A stretch of 39,301 nucleotides of DNA from Nitrososphaeraceae archaeon (GCA_009377575.1 WHTU01000027.1:1-39301); one strand, 5' to 3'; shown: positions 17,491-26,207, numbered from the stretch's first letter. Notes: generated by a model not told the origin, from the sequence alone. A program made the numbers and translations.

Positions 17491-17967
17491 ATGATAGCGA
17501 CAAACCATGATGGAAAGAGTGTAACAAAGATAGGATACAGCATTATATTCGTCGTATTAGCTATCTCGTTTGTTATCACAGATCCTGTAGAAGTCTTAGC
17601 ACAAGGCACAAATGATACAAATGCTACAAATGCTACAAACGCAAGTAGTACAGCTGGAGGAGCAGGTGGTCAAACGACCGTAGTGATGCCAGCGGGTTCA
17701 CTAGATCCTAATAGTGCAAAAGGATACGAACCAGACCCGGCAACAGTATCACCAGGTGGCTCAATAGTGTGGGATAATCAAGACAACGCTCTACATACTG
17801 CAACTTCTGGAAACGCTGAAACGGCAACTCCTGACGGTAAGTTCGACACAGGCATGGTAGGTGCAATGACACAAAGCCAACCAATAATTATGCCGACTGA
17901 GCCAGGAGAATATACATACTTCTGTACACTGCATCCATATCTAGTGGGTACAGTAACTGTACAGTAA
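17491..17967 (+). CDS. Secreted cupredoxin with axial Leu
   Basis: 158 aa. Signal peptide or anchor at about 13-37, a short Asn-Ala-Thr repeat linker with sequons, then a plastocyanin/amicyanin-like domain (about 62-158). Copper ligands are His102 (ALHTATSG), Cys145 and His148 (FCTLHPYL). In the amicyanin spacing C-x2-H-x2-M, the axial Met position is Leu151 here. A Leu in this place, as in some laccase type 1 sites, leaves a three-coordinate, higher-potential copper. Likely an extracellular electron carrier for the ammonia-oxidation chain or an associated copper protein. The small membrane protein follows 44 nt downstream. Confidence 0.88.
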   Translation: MIATNHDGKSVTKIGYSIIFVVLAISFVITDPVEVLAQGTNDTNATNATNASSTAGGAGGQTTVVMPAGSLDPNSAKGYEPDPATVSPGGSIVWDNQDNALHTATSGNAETATPDGKFDTGMVGAMTQSQPIIMPTEPGEYTYFCTLHPYLVGTVTVQ

Positions 17968-18011
17968 TAACTTCCCTTTTTTGTCATAACAAGCCTACAA
18001 TTTGATTTCAT

Positions 18012-18300
18012 GTGTGGTTAGAGATGCTCACTACTAGTAGATCATTCTTGTATTATGGAGCAGCGGCCAGTACCGGGATTGCTGGTATTTTACATCTTAT
18101 TCTAGTATCTAATGCTATCAATTTCAATATCAATAATGCGATCTTCTTCCTAATTGCCGGCATACTTCAACTGTTCGGGGTAATACCAATGATAAAAAGA
18201 TGCTATAGAAGTATTTCAGATTGCATACATTGTAATATCAGCTGTAATCATAGCTAAGGAGAGAGTCAGTAAGCCTCAAATGACTAAGGAGAAGCGATAA
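18012..18300 (+). CDS. Small membrane protein, apparent frameshift
   Basis: The uninterrupted frame (18012-18257, 81 aa) has two membrane helices (SRSFLYYGAAASTGIAGILH and FLIAGILQLFGVIPMIK) and then an implausible Cys-rich end. If one A is skipped in the AAAAA run at 18194-18198, reading continues in the +1 frame to 18300 as KDAIEVFQIAYIVISAVIIA then KERVSKPQMTKEKR, giving a third helix and a basic tail. That version looks like the true protein (~96 aa). Causes could be a homopolymer indel, sequencing error or programmed slippage. The alternative start is the internal ATG at codon 5. It follows the cupredoxin gene on the same strand. Confidence 0.6.
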
Positions 18301-18635
18301 GCTTCATTTTCTTTGAATCTTTGAAAGAACCTCTTCATAGTGACCTGTTCAAGGTGGTAGTTTATATTTATAGAATTAAGAACAAATATGCATAAACAAA
18401 CTAAGATAATAAAGGAGAGTTTCATGTTAGGACATTATTGAGATCATATGAAAGGGATGGAAGATCCAATGTCAATTACCTTTGCAACATGTGTCATATT
18501 ATCAAATTATGCATGTACAAAACTATATAATAGTTGTACATCTATGAAACTATCATTGCACAATCATTAGAATACTATTATTCGTGATACTGTGAATTAT
18601 TATGCCATGATTTCTTGTTGGTAACTTAAACACCC
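18301..18635. other. Intergenic region with palindrome
   Basis: Convergent spacer, AT-rich, without gene signatures. It contains the inverted repeat at 18513-18541, described separately. Confidence 0.3.
18513..18541. repeat. 8-bp inverted repeat around TATA-like core
   Basis: ATGTACAA (18513-18520) and TTGTACAT (18534-18541) are perfect inverted partners with a 13-nt spacer AACTATATAATAG. A symmetric arm pair flanking a TATA-like core would suit a regulator operator, but no gene starts nearby, so it may just be a hairpin. Confidence 0.45.
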
Positions 18636-18935
18636 CTAACCCTCTTCTTTTTTGTCTATAGCTGCTTCTATAGTCTTCTGCTTTTCCTTGTTAAGTTCAT
18701 CGAGAGTCATAGAATCTGCTGAGATTATAATGCTGCTATTTGCCTCCAGATTTCCTTGAATAGATATAACCGCATACTGTGAATTTCTCAAGATGTCAAT
18801 AGTAGAGTCACTGTTAGAACGTAGTTGGAGTACTAACTCTTCTAATGGAATCACAGAACCGTAATCATCAATGTCAAGCTTAGTTACATTAATCGTTTTA
18901 TTGTCATTATAAATACGATTTACTTTAACTAGCAT
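18636..18935 (-). CDS. Hypothetical small protein
   Basis: 99 aa, not recognised. Starts MLVKVNRIYNDNKTINVTKL, contains a central strand-rich part (AVISIQGNLEANSSIIISAD) and a charged C-terminal helix ending KKEEG. No signal peptide or membrane span. Acceptable composition; isolated gene. Confidence 0.5.
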   Translation of the reverse strand: MLVKVNRIYNDNKTINVTKLDIDDYGSVIPLEELVLQLRSNSDSTIDILRNSQYAVISIQGNLEANSSIIISADSMTLDELNKEKQKTIEAAIDKKEEG

Positions 18936-19483
18936 AATCCATATTTCAATAAAAACACAATCAAACTATTATACGTTAAGGCGATGACGGTAAATAATAC
19001 TACCTTGATTTAAGCAATTAGTAGATACCTGTCTCATCAAGTTGATTGTATAAAAAGACGGGGTGAGACTATAGCCTATGCAACTTTACACGATGACTTG
19101 TATGGATCCACCTAAGGTAGGTGACAATCACGCGGGATACATCGGCTTCAGAAATTCCATTAATATCTCTTCTAAAAGATGATGGAGCAATAAGTGTAGT
19201 CGTAGATCATTGAAATCAATAATTTAGCAACGCACATTAGGTTTGTGTTATTCCGTAGGATTTGTACTTGATACACGATTTTATGATGTGCCATCTGCCT
19301 CTCACCACGTGACTAGTGACGTACATAGATAACAGAAAAACATGGCTAAGAATTTGAGGTTGCAGAGCATTCTAGTATATCGAGGGAAATTTCGCTCAAA
19401 TGTTCACTGAATTATAGGAATGAGTTAAGATAGAGAAAATCAAAAAGAGAGGGGGTCAGTGCAACTTAATGTAGAGAACAAGA
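18936..19483. other. Intergenic region with one coding-like stretch
   Basis: Apart from the remnant at 19069-19206, nothing gene-like was seen on either strand. Confidence 0.3.
19069..19206 (-). pseudogene. Coding-like remnant
   Basis: 46 open codons without a start: STTTLIAPSSFRRDINGISE, then ADVSRVIVTYLRWIHTSHRV and KLHRL before TAG. The helix-like periodicity and composition suggest the C-terminus of a real protein, but I do not recognise the family. Confidence 0.35.
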
Positions 19484-20122
19484 TTATCCTGTTCTGTTTG
19501 TTGTACTTGTCAACGCTTGAAAAAAAGGGACAAACTCAGGTGATGACGGTTCTATTACTCCAAGCTGTGCCAGAAAAGTAAGGTCATCTTGAATCGCTTT
19601 ATGTTCTACTATTTTTCCGTCTTCGCCTACTCTGTATAAATGTACAGCTTCATATGAAATCTTATTGCCCGTGGGAGGAAGGATAAAAAAGTTACCAGTG
19701 TGTGTACCAGTCACATTAATTACGGAAACAACCTTATCATCTTGAGCAATTATTGCCTCTTCGTGATGCCGAAGATCAGGAAAAGCAATACGTAGATTCT
19801 CAACAGTATCTATAAACTCAGAAGGACCTCTAAGCTGTCCTCTGATAGGATCCACTTGAGATTCACGATTGAAATATCGTTCGCTTATGAAGTCAGCAAC
19901 ATTGCTTACATTTCCTGTATTAAATGCATCAATGACTTGCCTAGCAACCTTGATGTTGTTTTCCTCTGTTGTTCCTTGTCCTAATAACTCGTTTGATGGA
20001 ACTGAAGGTATTATGATTGCAAAGGTCATGCCAAACAATAACGTAATAGCGACGAATATACATGATTTATAACACAATTTTACATACCTTTCGCATTTTT
20101 GCAGATTCATAAAACTATGCAA
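19484..20122 (-). CDS. Secreted SnoaL-like/ester cyclase protein
   Basis: 212 aa. A signal peptide or anchor at about 20-45 precedes a SnoaL-like (NTF2-fold) domain at about 55-190. NIKVARQVIDAFNTGNVSNV is the usual first helix, FPDLRHHEEAIIAQDDKVVS and VTGTHTGNFFILPPTGNKIS match the ester-cyclase core, and GKIVEHKAIQDDLTFLAQLG the last strands. Ester cyclases carry conserved His/Asp in the pocket; Asp-Leu-Arg-His-His is present. The export signal is unusual for the family. Substrate unknown. Confidence 0.8.
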   Translation of the reverse strand: MHSFMNLQKCERYVKLCYKSCIFVAITLLFGMTFAIIIPSVPSNELLGQGTTEENNIKVARQVIDAFNTGNVSNVADFISERYFNRESQVDPIRGQLRGPSEFIDTVENLRIAFPDLRHHEEAIIAQDDKVVSVINVTGTHTGNFFILPPTGNKISYEAVHLYRVGEDGKIVEHKAIQDDLTFLAQLGVIEPSSPEFVPFFQALTSTTNRTG

Positions 20123-20230
20123 AGCATATTTTTATTTAAATATTACCGAGAAGTAAGTCAGCACCGTAAGCCTCAGAGGGTGGTATGTATCAGTCAATGA
20201 CATTCTGAATCAACTAAGTCGTTCCTTCTT

Positions 20231-20395
20231 TCATTCTATGCCTGCGTCGCTTATTTGATATTCTCCTCCGCCTATGTCATCAATCCATCCATTCCTTACT
20301 AATGCATCAATATTACTCTGTAAGTCTAAGCCTTCCCAAGCCACAGTCCAGAATCCTTCCCTCTTACTAGATCTCCTGATCTTTTCTATATTGAA
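20231..20395 (-). pseudogene. Winged-helix-like gene remnant
   Basis: 54 residues open without a start codon, between TAA and TGA: KIRRSSKREGFWTVAWEGLD, LQSNIDALVRNGWIDDIGGG, EYQISDAGIE. The ending (LVRNGWI...EYQISDAGIE) looks like the wing and last strand of a winged helix, where a recognition helix is followed by a YxIT/SxxG motif. The N-terminal part is missing. Confidence 0.4.
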
Positions 20396-20465
20396 TTAGT
20401 ATGAAGTATAACACCACTTGTCATCCAAGTATCATTACATAGTTTAATTCTGGATACTCCTTCGA

Positions 20466-21338
20466 ATGCACTATCTTTATAAACACGATTTAGATACGTC
20501 TTATATGATAGAGTCTTTTCAAAAGGCAAAATCTTTAGTCTTAATCTGCTTAGGTATTCTACTTTTCATGGCTTTTGCTACTCTAGAAGATGAGACATTG
20601 ATAATTTCCAACTCATTAGGAGATTCGTTGCCCGTGAACAATACGAATATAGTTCTAGTTCATGGATCTTGGAGCGATGGGTCTATTTGGAGCAAAGTAA
20701 TTCCTATTTTGACTGATGCAGGACACGGAGTTTTAGCAGTACAGCTCCCTCTACGTTCTCTGGGAGAAGATGTCGCTACTGTAGAGCGTGCAATTGAGCG
20801 AATTGGAGGACCTGCCATTCTTGTAGGCCACTCATATGGAGGAGAAGTAATCACAAATGCTGGTTACAATAACCCCAATGTCACAGGCCTCGTTTACCTT
20901 GCCGCTCTTGCTCCTGACGAGGGTGAAACCGGCAATGATTTCTTCGAACGGCTTCCCAATGAAACCTCGAAAACTTTCTTTGAGAATACTGCAGTTGATA
21001 GCGCAGGATTCTTATATTTTAACACAGAAAAATTCCATCAGTCATTTGTTCAAGATATCGACCCAAGAGAAGCAGACATCATGGCTGCTGTACAAAAGCC
21101 GTTCAATCAATCAATTAGTAGTGAAATGTCTGGTACAGCAGCATGGAAACAACTTCCTACATGGTATCAAATATCTGAGAACGACCGTCTTATACCCCCT
21201 GATATCCAGCGACTCTACGCAGATCGGATGAATGCAACCACTCTCTCACTTAACTCTAGCCATATGTCGCTTGTATCACAACCAGAAGCAATTGCTGAAC
21301 TAATCATAAATGCAACAAAAGGAAGTACTAATACATAG
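20466..21338 (+). CDS. Membrane-anchored alpha/beta hydrolase
   Basis: 290 aa. An N-terminal anchor or signal (about 22-40) leads to an alpha/beta-hydrolase domain of the salicylate-esterase/hydroxynitrile-lyase-like group. VLVHGSWSDGSIW carries the oxyanion-hole His-Gly; Ser123 is in LVGHSYGG, Asp240 in ISENDRLIP and His266 in NSSHMSLV. All three catalytic residues are present, so it should be active, outside the cytoplasmic membrane. Four or more NxS/T sequons occur. Substrate unknown. An internal ATG at codon 14 (MIESFQK) would give a more typical signal peptide. Confidence 0.85.
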   Translation: MHYLYKHDLDTSYMIESFQKAKSLVLICLGILLFMAFATLEDETLIISNSLGDSLPVNNTNIVLVHGSWSDGSIWSKVIPILTDAGHGVLAVQLPLRSLGEDVATVERAIERIGGPAILVGHSYGGEVITNAGYNNPNVTGLVYLAALAPDEGETGNDFFERLPNETSKTFFENTAVDSAGFLYFNTEKFHQSFVQDIDPREADIMAAVQKPFNQSISSEMSGTAAWKQLPTWYQISENDRLIPPDIQRLYADRMNATTLSLNSSHMSLVSQPEAIAELIINATKGSTNT

Positions 21339-21456
21339 ATAATGATCCCATCTTAGAAGTACTAAATCAGAAAAACATGCCACATCACTTCCTAAAAAGC
21401 TATGACACGACCTAGACATATCCTATTATCTGCTGGAATGACTTCTGATGAATTAT

Positions 21457-21675
21457 CTAACACTGTGGATCTGGACATGATTGTCGTAAGTAGTAGTACG
21501 TCTGAACTCCTGTGACATTTTTGCCGATAAGCTTTACAGCTGCATCGAGTTCGCTTTGTCGACGGCCACTGATGAACACATACGTCCCCTCTTCGACTAA
21601 TTTCTGTGTCGTGGCAAGACCTATGCCACTATTCCCTCCGGTGATGATAGCAGATTTTCCTTCAAGTATGTTCAT
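21457..21675 (-). pseudogene. SDR oxidoreductase, N-terminal stub
   Basis: 72 aa. The first 58 residues are the start of a classical short-chain dehydrogenase: [20 protein letters not shown] (TGxxxGIG nucleotide motif) and [19 protein letters not shown]. After GVQT the frame runs into unrelated residues and stops. The NNAG, catalytic Ser and YxxxK parts are absent, so the gene is truncated to the Rossmann beginning and inactive. Confidence 0.75.
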
Positions 21676-21900
21676 GATTTTTCCTGTTGTTACTATGATC
21701 TATGTCTTTAACATATTTTCTTTTCCAGCTTGGGAACCATATATCATATTTGATGCGTAAAGTTCTTCCCTCAGAAATCCTTGACTTTAACTGCTCTTGC
21801 TATAGAAGGCGTCCACTATCGCTTAAAGCCGTAAACCTGATCTCAACTAGTTTATGCCGACCAATATTTGACTCTCTGCATCTAATTGTGTACTTCCTTA

Positions 21901-23304
21901 CTACTTTATATTATGTAATAACTTATTAGAAATGTAATGTGATAGATCTATCTTGTCTTCTCCAGGTATATGTGCTATTTCAAATCGTTCTTTGTCTTTA
22001 AGAAGACTGACTGTGGCATCGATACCCAACTTTGTAGTTAATAAGTTAACCTGATCGCTAGAAGGATCCAAACTGGAGCCCTTTGCATTAGGAATTATTA
22101 AGAGTCCTTTGTCTGCTTGACATCGGGTAGAGATAGCATATTCGATTGCGACTGGATCAGTCGGATCGATGTCATCATCGACTATTATAGCCATCTTTAA
22201 TGATGGATGATTTGCGAACGCGGCCAACAGTGCGTTCTTAGATTCGCCTTCTAACCGTTTATGAATTTGTATTATTGCGGTTAACCAATTACTACCTCCG
22301 TCTGATAAGTGAACTGTCTTAGTAGAAGACACAACATTTTTTACTCCTTCATATAATTTTGCTTCCACAGGAAGTCCCATTAATAATCGGTGCTCAGAAA
22401 ATCCTGGTAAAATATCTTGAAAGAAAGCATTATTTCTAAATCTGATTTTATCAAGTTCGAATACAGGTTGTTGTCTCTTTATGTCATATGTCCTGAGCAT
22501 TTCTACCATCCATTCCTCTGCAGTTCTATCTTGAAGGATTCTGCCCTCAAGGATAATTTCGGAGTAGGTGGGAACATATAGACCTGAATAGTCACTTTTA
22601 CTTAATGAAAGCTCCCCTTTAAGCAGGGAATTTGCTAAAATCATTTCATCAAAACCATATGCAGCCTGATATGCAGAAGCTATACTAATTGCAGGATGAA
22701 CACCTACCACAATCGTAACTTTCAAGTCCTCTCCATGTTCCTTCGCAAAGGAATAGCATTTATGAAGATGACGTCCCTCTACCATTCTTATTACCATATG
22801 ATTACGATCTAATCTAAGAAAACGATGAATTGACGAGTTTTGGTTTTCTTTTTCCTGATCTTTTGCGTAGACTATTGAAGATGTAATGTAATGACCTGCA
22901 TCTTTTTCAAAATGCATTACGATAGGTAGATCATTCAAGTCTGTTGAAGAATTGTCATGGAACAGAGGTTTATCTTCAATAGTTTTCTTATAAGAAGCGT
23001 TTGTCAGTGATCCTATAATATGAGAATGAATTAATCCAGGCTCATCAGTCCCAAGAGCTAATGAAAACCTCTTTCTAGTACCCAAGATATTAGTCACGAC
23101 GCGCATTCCGCTTCCTTCTACATGTTCGAACAATACGGCTTGTTTTCGATCGAGCTTACGTGAAATAGCTGCTAACTCAAACATAGGGCTAACTTGTTTA
23201 TCTATTTTAAGAAGGTCATTGTGCTGCTCTAACAAGTGTAGAAATCCATGAAGATCGGATTTACTGTACTTAGGAGTGGTATATTCGCTGATCTTATTTG
23301 TCAT
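21901..23304 (-). CDS. UbiD-family decarboxylase
   Basis: 467 aa, the length of the prenylated-FMN-dependent UbiD family. Signature regions: FEHVEGSGMRVVTNILGTRK, VIRMVEGRHLHKCYSFAKEH (Arg and His near the metal/prFMN site), KVTIVVGVHPAISIASAYQA, and YSEIILEGRIL. The usual EGPFGE loop with two catalytic Glu reads EEWMVE here (Glu263 and Glu268), keeping the E-x4-E spacing but changing everything between. Archaeal UbiD proteins include anhydromevalonate-phosphate decarboxylase, but the divergent loop prevents that assignment. It needs a UbiX flavin prenyltransferase, not present in this window. Confidence 0.85.
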   Translation of the reverse strand: MTNKISEYTTPKYSKSDLHGFLHLLEQHNDLLKIDKQVSPMFELAAISRKLDRKQAVLFEHVEGSGMRVVTNILGTRKRFSLALGTDEPGLIHSHIIGSLTNASYKKTIEDKPLFHDNSSTDLNDLPIVMHFEKDAGHYITSSIVYAKDQEKENQNSSIHRFLRLDRNHMVIRMVEGRHLHKCYSFAKEHGEDLKVTIVVGVHPAISIASAYQAAYGFDEMILANSLLKGELSLSKSDYSGLYVPTYSEIILEGRILQDRTAEEWMVEMLRTYDIKRQQPVFELDKIRFRNNAFFQDILPGFSEHRLLMGLPVEAKLYEGVKNVVSSTKTVHLSDGGSNWLTAIIQIHKRLEGESKNALLAAFANHPSLKMAIIVDDDIDPTDPVAIEYAISTRCQADKGLLIIPNAKGSSLDPSSDQVNLLTTKLGIDATVSLLKDKERFEIAHIPGEDKIDLSHYISNKLLHNIK

Positions 23305-23497
23305 ATTTTTTGTATTCTATATCACTTTTGGTTAATATAAAGTCTGGACAAGGAACACTTTAGTGAATTGTCGTATCCATCTATCCTTAATTATCATTCA
23401 ACTCTATATATTGTGCCAATGGGATTAGTTGAATAAAAAAAGAAAAGGGTAACGTATTACCTTAGATCCTGATCTTCCAATTCGCCTAGGTGTCTGG

Positions 23498-23936
23498 CTA
23501 TTCCACGTTAAGCTTATACGTAATATCCGCAAAGTGAGGATTAGTACCAGGTGAGGTAAGCGCACCAGTTGGGGTGACACGAATATTGTATGAGACAGTA
23601 TGTTCTCCAGGAGGCAATGGTTTTAGGAATACCGCCCATCCATGACTTCCCGCACGCCATTCACCAGGTGTTTGGCCTGGCTTATGAGTGTCTGATGAAG
23701 ATCAAAATCTTTAGTATACAATTCGGTAACATTAGCTAGGGAATTTACCTGATAATCCAATTCTCCAGATACCAAAGACATCTTTACGTCGAGCTTGGCA
23801 ACAGGAGTACCATCGACCACAACATCCGATCTCATATTTCCAAGATTAGTTACCTCTCTTGCACATTTTGCTAATGGTTCGTTCGCCCCGCCTTAACACG
23901 AATAGTTTCATAGTTTCCAAATTCTGATATTATCAT
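23498..23936 (-). pseudogene. Secreted-protein gene broken by two frameshifts
   Basis: Three frames join into one product. From the ATG at 23936: MIISEFGNYETIRVKAG. Then, in the next frame, ANEPLAKCAREVTNLGNMRS and DVVVDGTPVAKLDVKMSLVS through to LHQTLISQA (about 23680). Then, in the third frame, TPGEWRAGSHGWAVFLKPLP, PGEHTVSYNIRVTPTGALTS and PGTNPHFADITYKLNVE to TAG at 23498. The last block is a conserved domain I associate with thaumarchaeal exoproteins. No signal peptide survives. Indels lie near 23895 and 23680. Confidence 0.65.
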
Positions 23937-23993
23937 AGTATTCTCTCCATACTATTGATAAGTGATGATGTCGTTATTGGGTGTCAGAGAAAC

Positions 23994-24170
23994 ATGGGTA
24001 AATGGAAATGCCTGTGGTGTTCTAAAGTCCTGGAAGGAGAATCTTTTATGGACCTAGTTGAGGCCTCCATGAGGGAGGAAAGAGGACAACACGTACATGG
24101 CTGGGAAAATATAACTTTAATAGAGGAAAAGCCAGTTGCTGTATTAGAGAATAAACTCTGGTCAGTCTAG
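23994..24170 (+). CDS. CxxC/HxH small protein, copy A
   Basis: 58 aa from the ATG at 23994, chosen because it matches the start of the paralog at 27438; an upstream TTG would add 13 unrelated residues. MGKWKCLWCSKVLEGESFMD carries Cys6/Cys9, and HVHGWENI carries His33/His35, a likely four-ligand zinc site. Between them is a charged helix. No function known. The upstream 50-60 bp are also shared with copy B, so the duplicated unit includes its regulatory region. It is divergent from the broken exoprotein gene. Confidence 0.7.
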   Translation: MGKWKCLWCSKVLEGESFMDLVEASMREERGQHVHGWENITLIEEKPVAVLENKLWSV

Positions 24171-24311
24171 TCCTCCATTATTTTATTTTGTTTATTGCCT
24201 TTGGATCATGATTTCAGCATTACAATCCTGATAGGTGCGTGATCTGCTGTATCTATTCATGATGAACTTCAATTATGTGATTAGCACCCAGTACAGATCA
24301 AGCGAATACAT

Positions 24312-24665
24312 ATGGGTGATACATTAGGAGATGCATACGATACAGACCAGCCTGTTCCAAATCAGCTTGATTACGACAAGTGGAGTCGTGGCTTCAAAAG
24401 ACAATTGCATTTCTGTGGCGAATCCAGTTCAAAGATACTGATGGTGATAAGCAATGAAGATTGTGATTCGCCTGCTGCACCAGCATGCCTTGATACTAAT
24501 AGTGATAAAGTACCAGACTCAAACGACAACTGTTTTCACCCTAACCCCGAGCAAAAAGATACTGACAGTGACTGTATAGGCGATCTCTGTAATCTTAATC
24601 CCAGAATCATGTTAGTACTAGCTCTTGCTCCTACTGAAGAAGGTCAAACGGGTTCAGATGGCTAA
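24312..24665 (+). pseudogene. Thrombospondin type-3-like Ca-binding fragment
   Basis: 117 aa. The central part, DTNSDKVPDSNDNCFHPNPE then QKDTDSDCIGDLCN, is two thrombospondin type-3 repeats (DxDxDGxxDxxDNC...NPxQxDxDxDGxGDxC) that bind calcium and use paired Cys. Some ligand positions are altered (N for D, K or C for G). There is no signal peptide and the rest is low in structure, so this looks like a fragment of a larger exported protein, although the frame is open. Confidence 0.5.
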
Positions 24666-24735
24666 CAAACTTTTTTGGCCATGAAATAGTCTAAATATTT
24701 GAGATGTGCAGTGCAGGGGAGGGAACCTCAGCAGA

Positions 24736-24984
24736 ATGTCATCTAGCCCAGAAGAAAGGGAAAGAAGATTAAACAACCTCGGTAGCTCATTCGGTCGCGA
24801 TCTAGATGTAGAGATAAGACGGGAAAAGATCACTCTAAGGGAAAAGTTAACTCAAGACTTTGAAAGAGAAATAGCCTTAGCTGAAGCATGCGCTAGTCGT
24901 GATGATTTCGCAGAAGCACTCTACCACAGAGTTATGGCTGACATGGCTCATAGAATATTAAAAGAACTTGAGATGGATGGATAA
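24736..24984 (+). CDS. Small coiled-coil protein
   Basis: 82 aa from ATG 24736 (a GTG at 24706 would add ten residues). Nearly all helical and charged: MSSSPEERERRLNNLGSSFG, then EIRREKITLREKLTQDFERE, ending EALYHRVMADMAHRILKELE. No Cys, no membrane segment. A truncated paralog of the C-terminus lies at 5143-5262, so the family is repeated in this genome. Function unknown. Confidence 0.6.
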   Translation: MSSSPEERERRLNNLGSSFGRDLDVEIRREKITLREKLTQDFEREIALAEACASRDDFAEALYHRVMADMAHRILKELEMDG

Positions 24985-25064
24985 TGATTACTAGTAATAG
25001 CGTGGACGCTAGTTTATGTTAGCCGTATAAAGCTATTTCATATATAGTGCTAGATCTTTTTATC

Positions 25065-25157
25065 ATGAGGAGGGCACAATGGAACGGAAAGTGGCCTTTC
25101 CATTCTAATAATGAAGAAGAAACTACCTACTTACCTATATCACTAGTGATATTTTAA
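25065..25157 (+). CDS. Possible 30-residue microprotein
   Basis: Short frame MRRAQWNGKWPFHSNNEEET ending YLPISLVIF. A TATA-like TTCATATATAG lies 18-29 nt before its ATG, and a hairpin-forming GGAAAGTGGCCTTTCC falls inside the frame. Composition is unremarkable; it could equally be noncoding. Confidence 0.25.
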   Translation: MRRAQWNGKWPFHSNNEEETTYLPISLVIF

Positions 25158-25285
25158 CACTTTCACGCTCAGGACTTTGGTAGTCTAATTAGTAACAGAA
25201 GGGGGAAGGGCGGCCAGGAAGAAATCCTAGTAACTAGATATTGCCAAAGATACCCATCAGTCATCGGTTCACAGTAGTATAACAC

Positions 25286-25519
25286 CTAATCCTTGTCTAG
25301 TTTCTTTTGAATGCTATTATTATGCATCTGCCTGCCATACGCAATTTCGTACTGTTGATACATTATTTCTTTCGTATTTTCAGCTAAATCCTTAAGCTCT
25401 GCTTTGCCATTATTACCATTATCTAGCTCATCAGATCTTTTCGCATCTGCCATACCTAGTGATTCTAGCTCATTTATCCACCAACCATAACTTTCTGGAT
25501 GTTCATCGATAGTAGCCAT
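25286..25519 (-). CDS. Hypothetical small protein
   Basis: 77 aa, soluble and charged, not recognised. It begins MATIDEHPESYGWWINELES, has an Asn/Gly linker (LDNGNNGKAE), and a C-terminal helix ending NSIQKKLDKD. No Cys and no signal peptide. No same-strand partner nearby; lies inside the decayed island but is itself intact. Confidence 0.5.
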   Translation of the reverse strand: MATIDEHPESYGWWINELESLGMADAKRSDELDNGNNGKAELKDLAENTKEIMYQQYEIAYGRQMHNNSIQKKLDKD

Positions 25520-25641
25520 AGCGGCGAGCTTTGTACACTAAACTATAAAAACCTTCAAACGTTTAAATAAGTTATTTTATTCTTTAGATCTTTTTCTTTA
25601 AGTTACAGCGGATTATTATTTATCCTGAGAACTACTTTCTG

Positions 25642-25999
25642 CTATTCGGCCTTCGATTTCGACATTTCTCTGAAAAATGCTTCTCCAGCCTTTCTAACTT
25701 CATCTGGTGATAGATCCATAGAATACCTTATATGACGAACGGTAACTTGTCTTCTATTTCTCAACTCTTGGAACGCATACAGCATAACGATAATCTAAGT
25801 GCATCCAGTGTATCATGATATACTGAATTAGTCTTATCTAATGCATATGGGTCATTACCTTTATTCTGTGCGGTTTTCAATGAAATTATAACCTGTTCAA
25901 ATTGCAGGTGTTCTTGTATTCATGCAAGAAACCCCAACACAATCTTAGTAGTAGCAAATTCATTCAAGTCTTTAAACGCTTGCTTTAGTTTCCGTTTTT
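25642..25999 (-). pseudogene. Conserved helical protein, frameshift plus nonsense
   Basis: Two frames and one internal TGA combine as RKLKQAFKDLNEFATTKIVL GFLA, stop, IQEHLQFEQVIISLKTAQNK, GNDPYALDKTNSVYHDTLDA LRLSL, then after a 1-base shift LYAFQELRNRRQVTVRHIRY and SMDLSPDEVRKAGEAFFREM. The restored ~115 aa helical product is coherent. A second, more decayed copy of its middle is at 26303-26426. Family unknown to me. Confidence 0.6.
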
Positions 26000-26060
26000 A
26001 CACTTACTTTACCTGGCTTCTCTTGCTAACTTAAATAGTTTCCTTAGTAAACATATAGTG

Positions 26061-26207
26061 ATGACTAATTCGCAAAAAACAAAAGAAAAAATCAAGGAAA
26101 AGGTAGCTCTGACAGATGACCCATGCTGTGATGACTCATGTTGTGCAGATGGTGGTCCTTCAGTTAGTTCTGAAAGTGAAGAAAGAAGAGGAGGTGGGTG
26201 TTGCTAA
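26061..26207 (+). CDS. Cys-pair microprotein, 48 aa
   Basis: MTNSQKTKEKIKEKVALTDD is followed by PCCDDSCCADGG, a polar linker, and GGGCC at the very C-terminus. Three vicinal Cys-Cys pairs in 48 residues, set among Asp, are a strong soft-metal or metalloid-binding pattern. A TTAAATAG element about 24-31 nt upstream gives promoter support for a near-leaderless mRNA. No family recognised; too short for most gene finders. Cytoplasmic, as there is no signal peptide. Confidence 0.55.
   Translation: MTNSQKTKEKIKEKVALTDDPCCDDSCCADGGPSVSSESEERRGGGCC

Noticed and set aside
24706-24735. GTG start adding ten residues to the coiled-coil gene
   Set aside because: The added residues are Cys/Gly-rich and unlike the helical protein; the ATG at 24736 is better.
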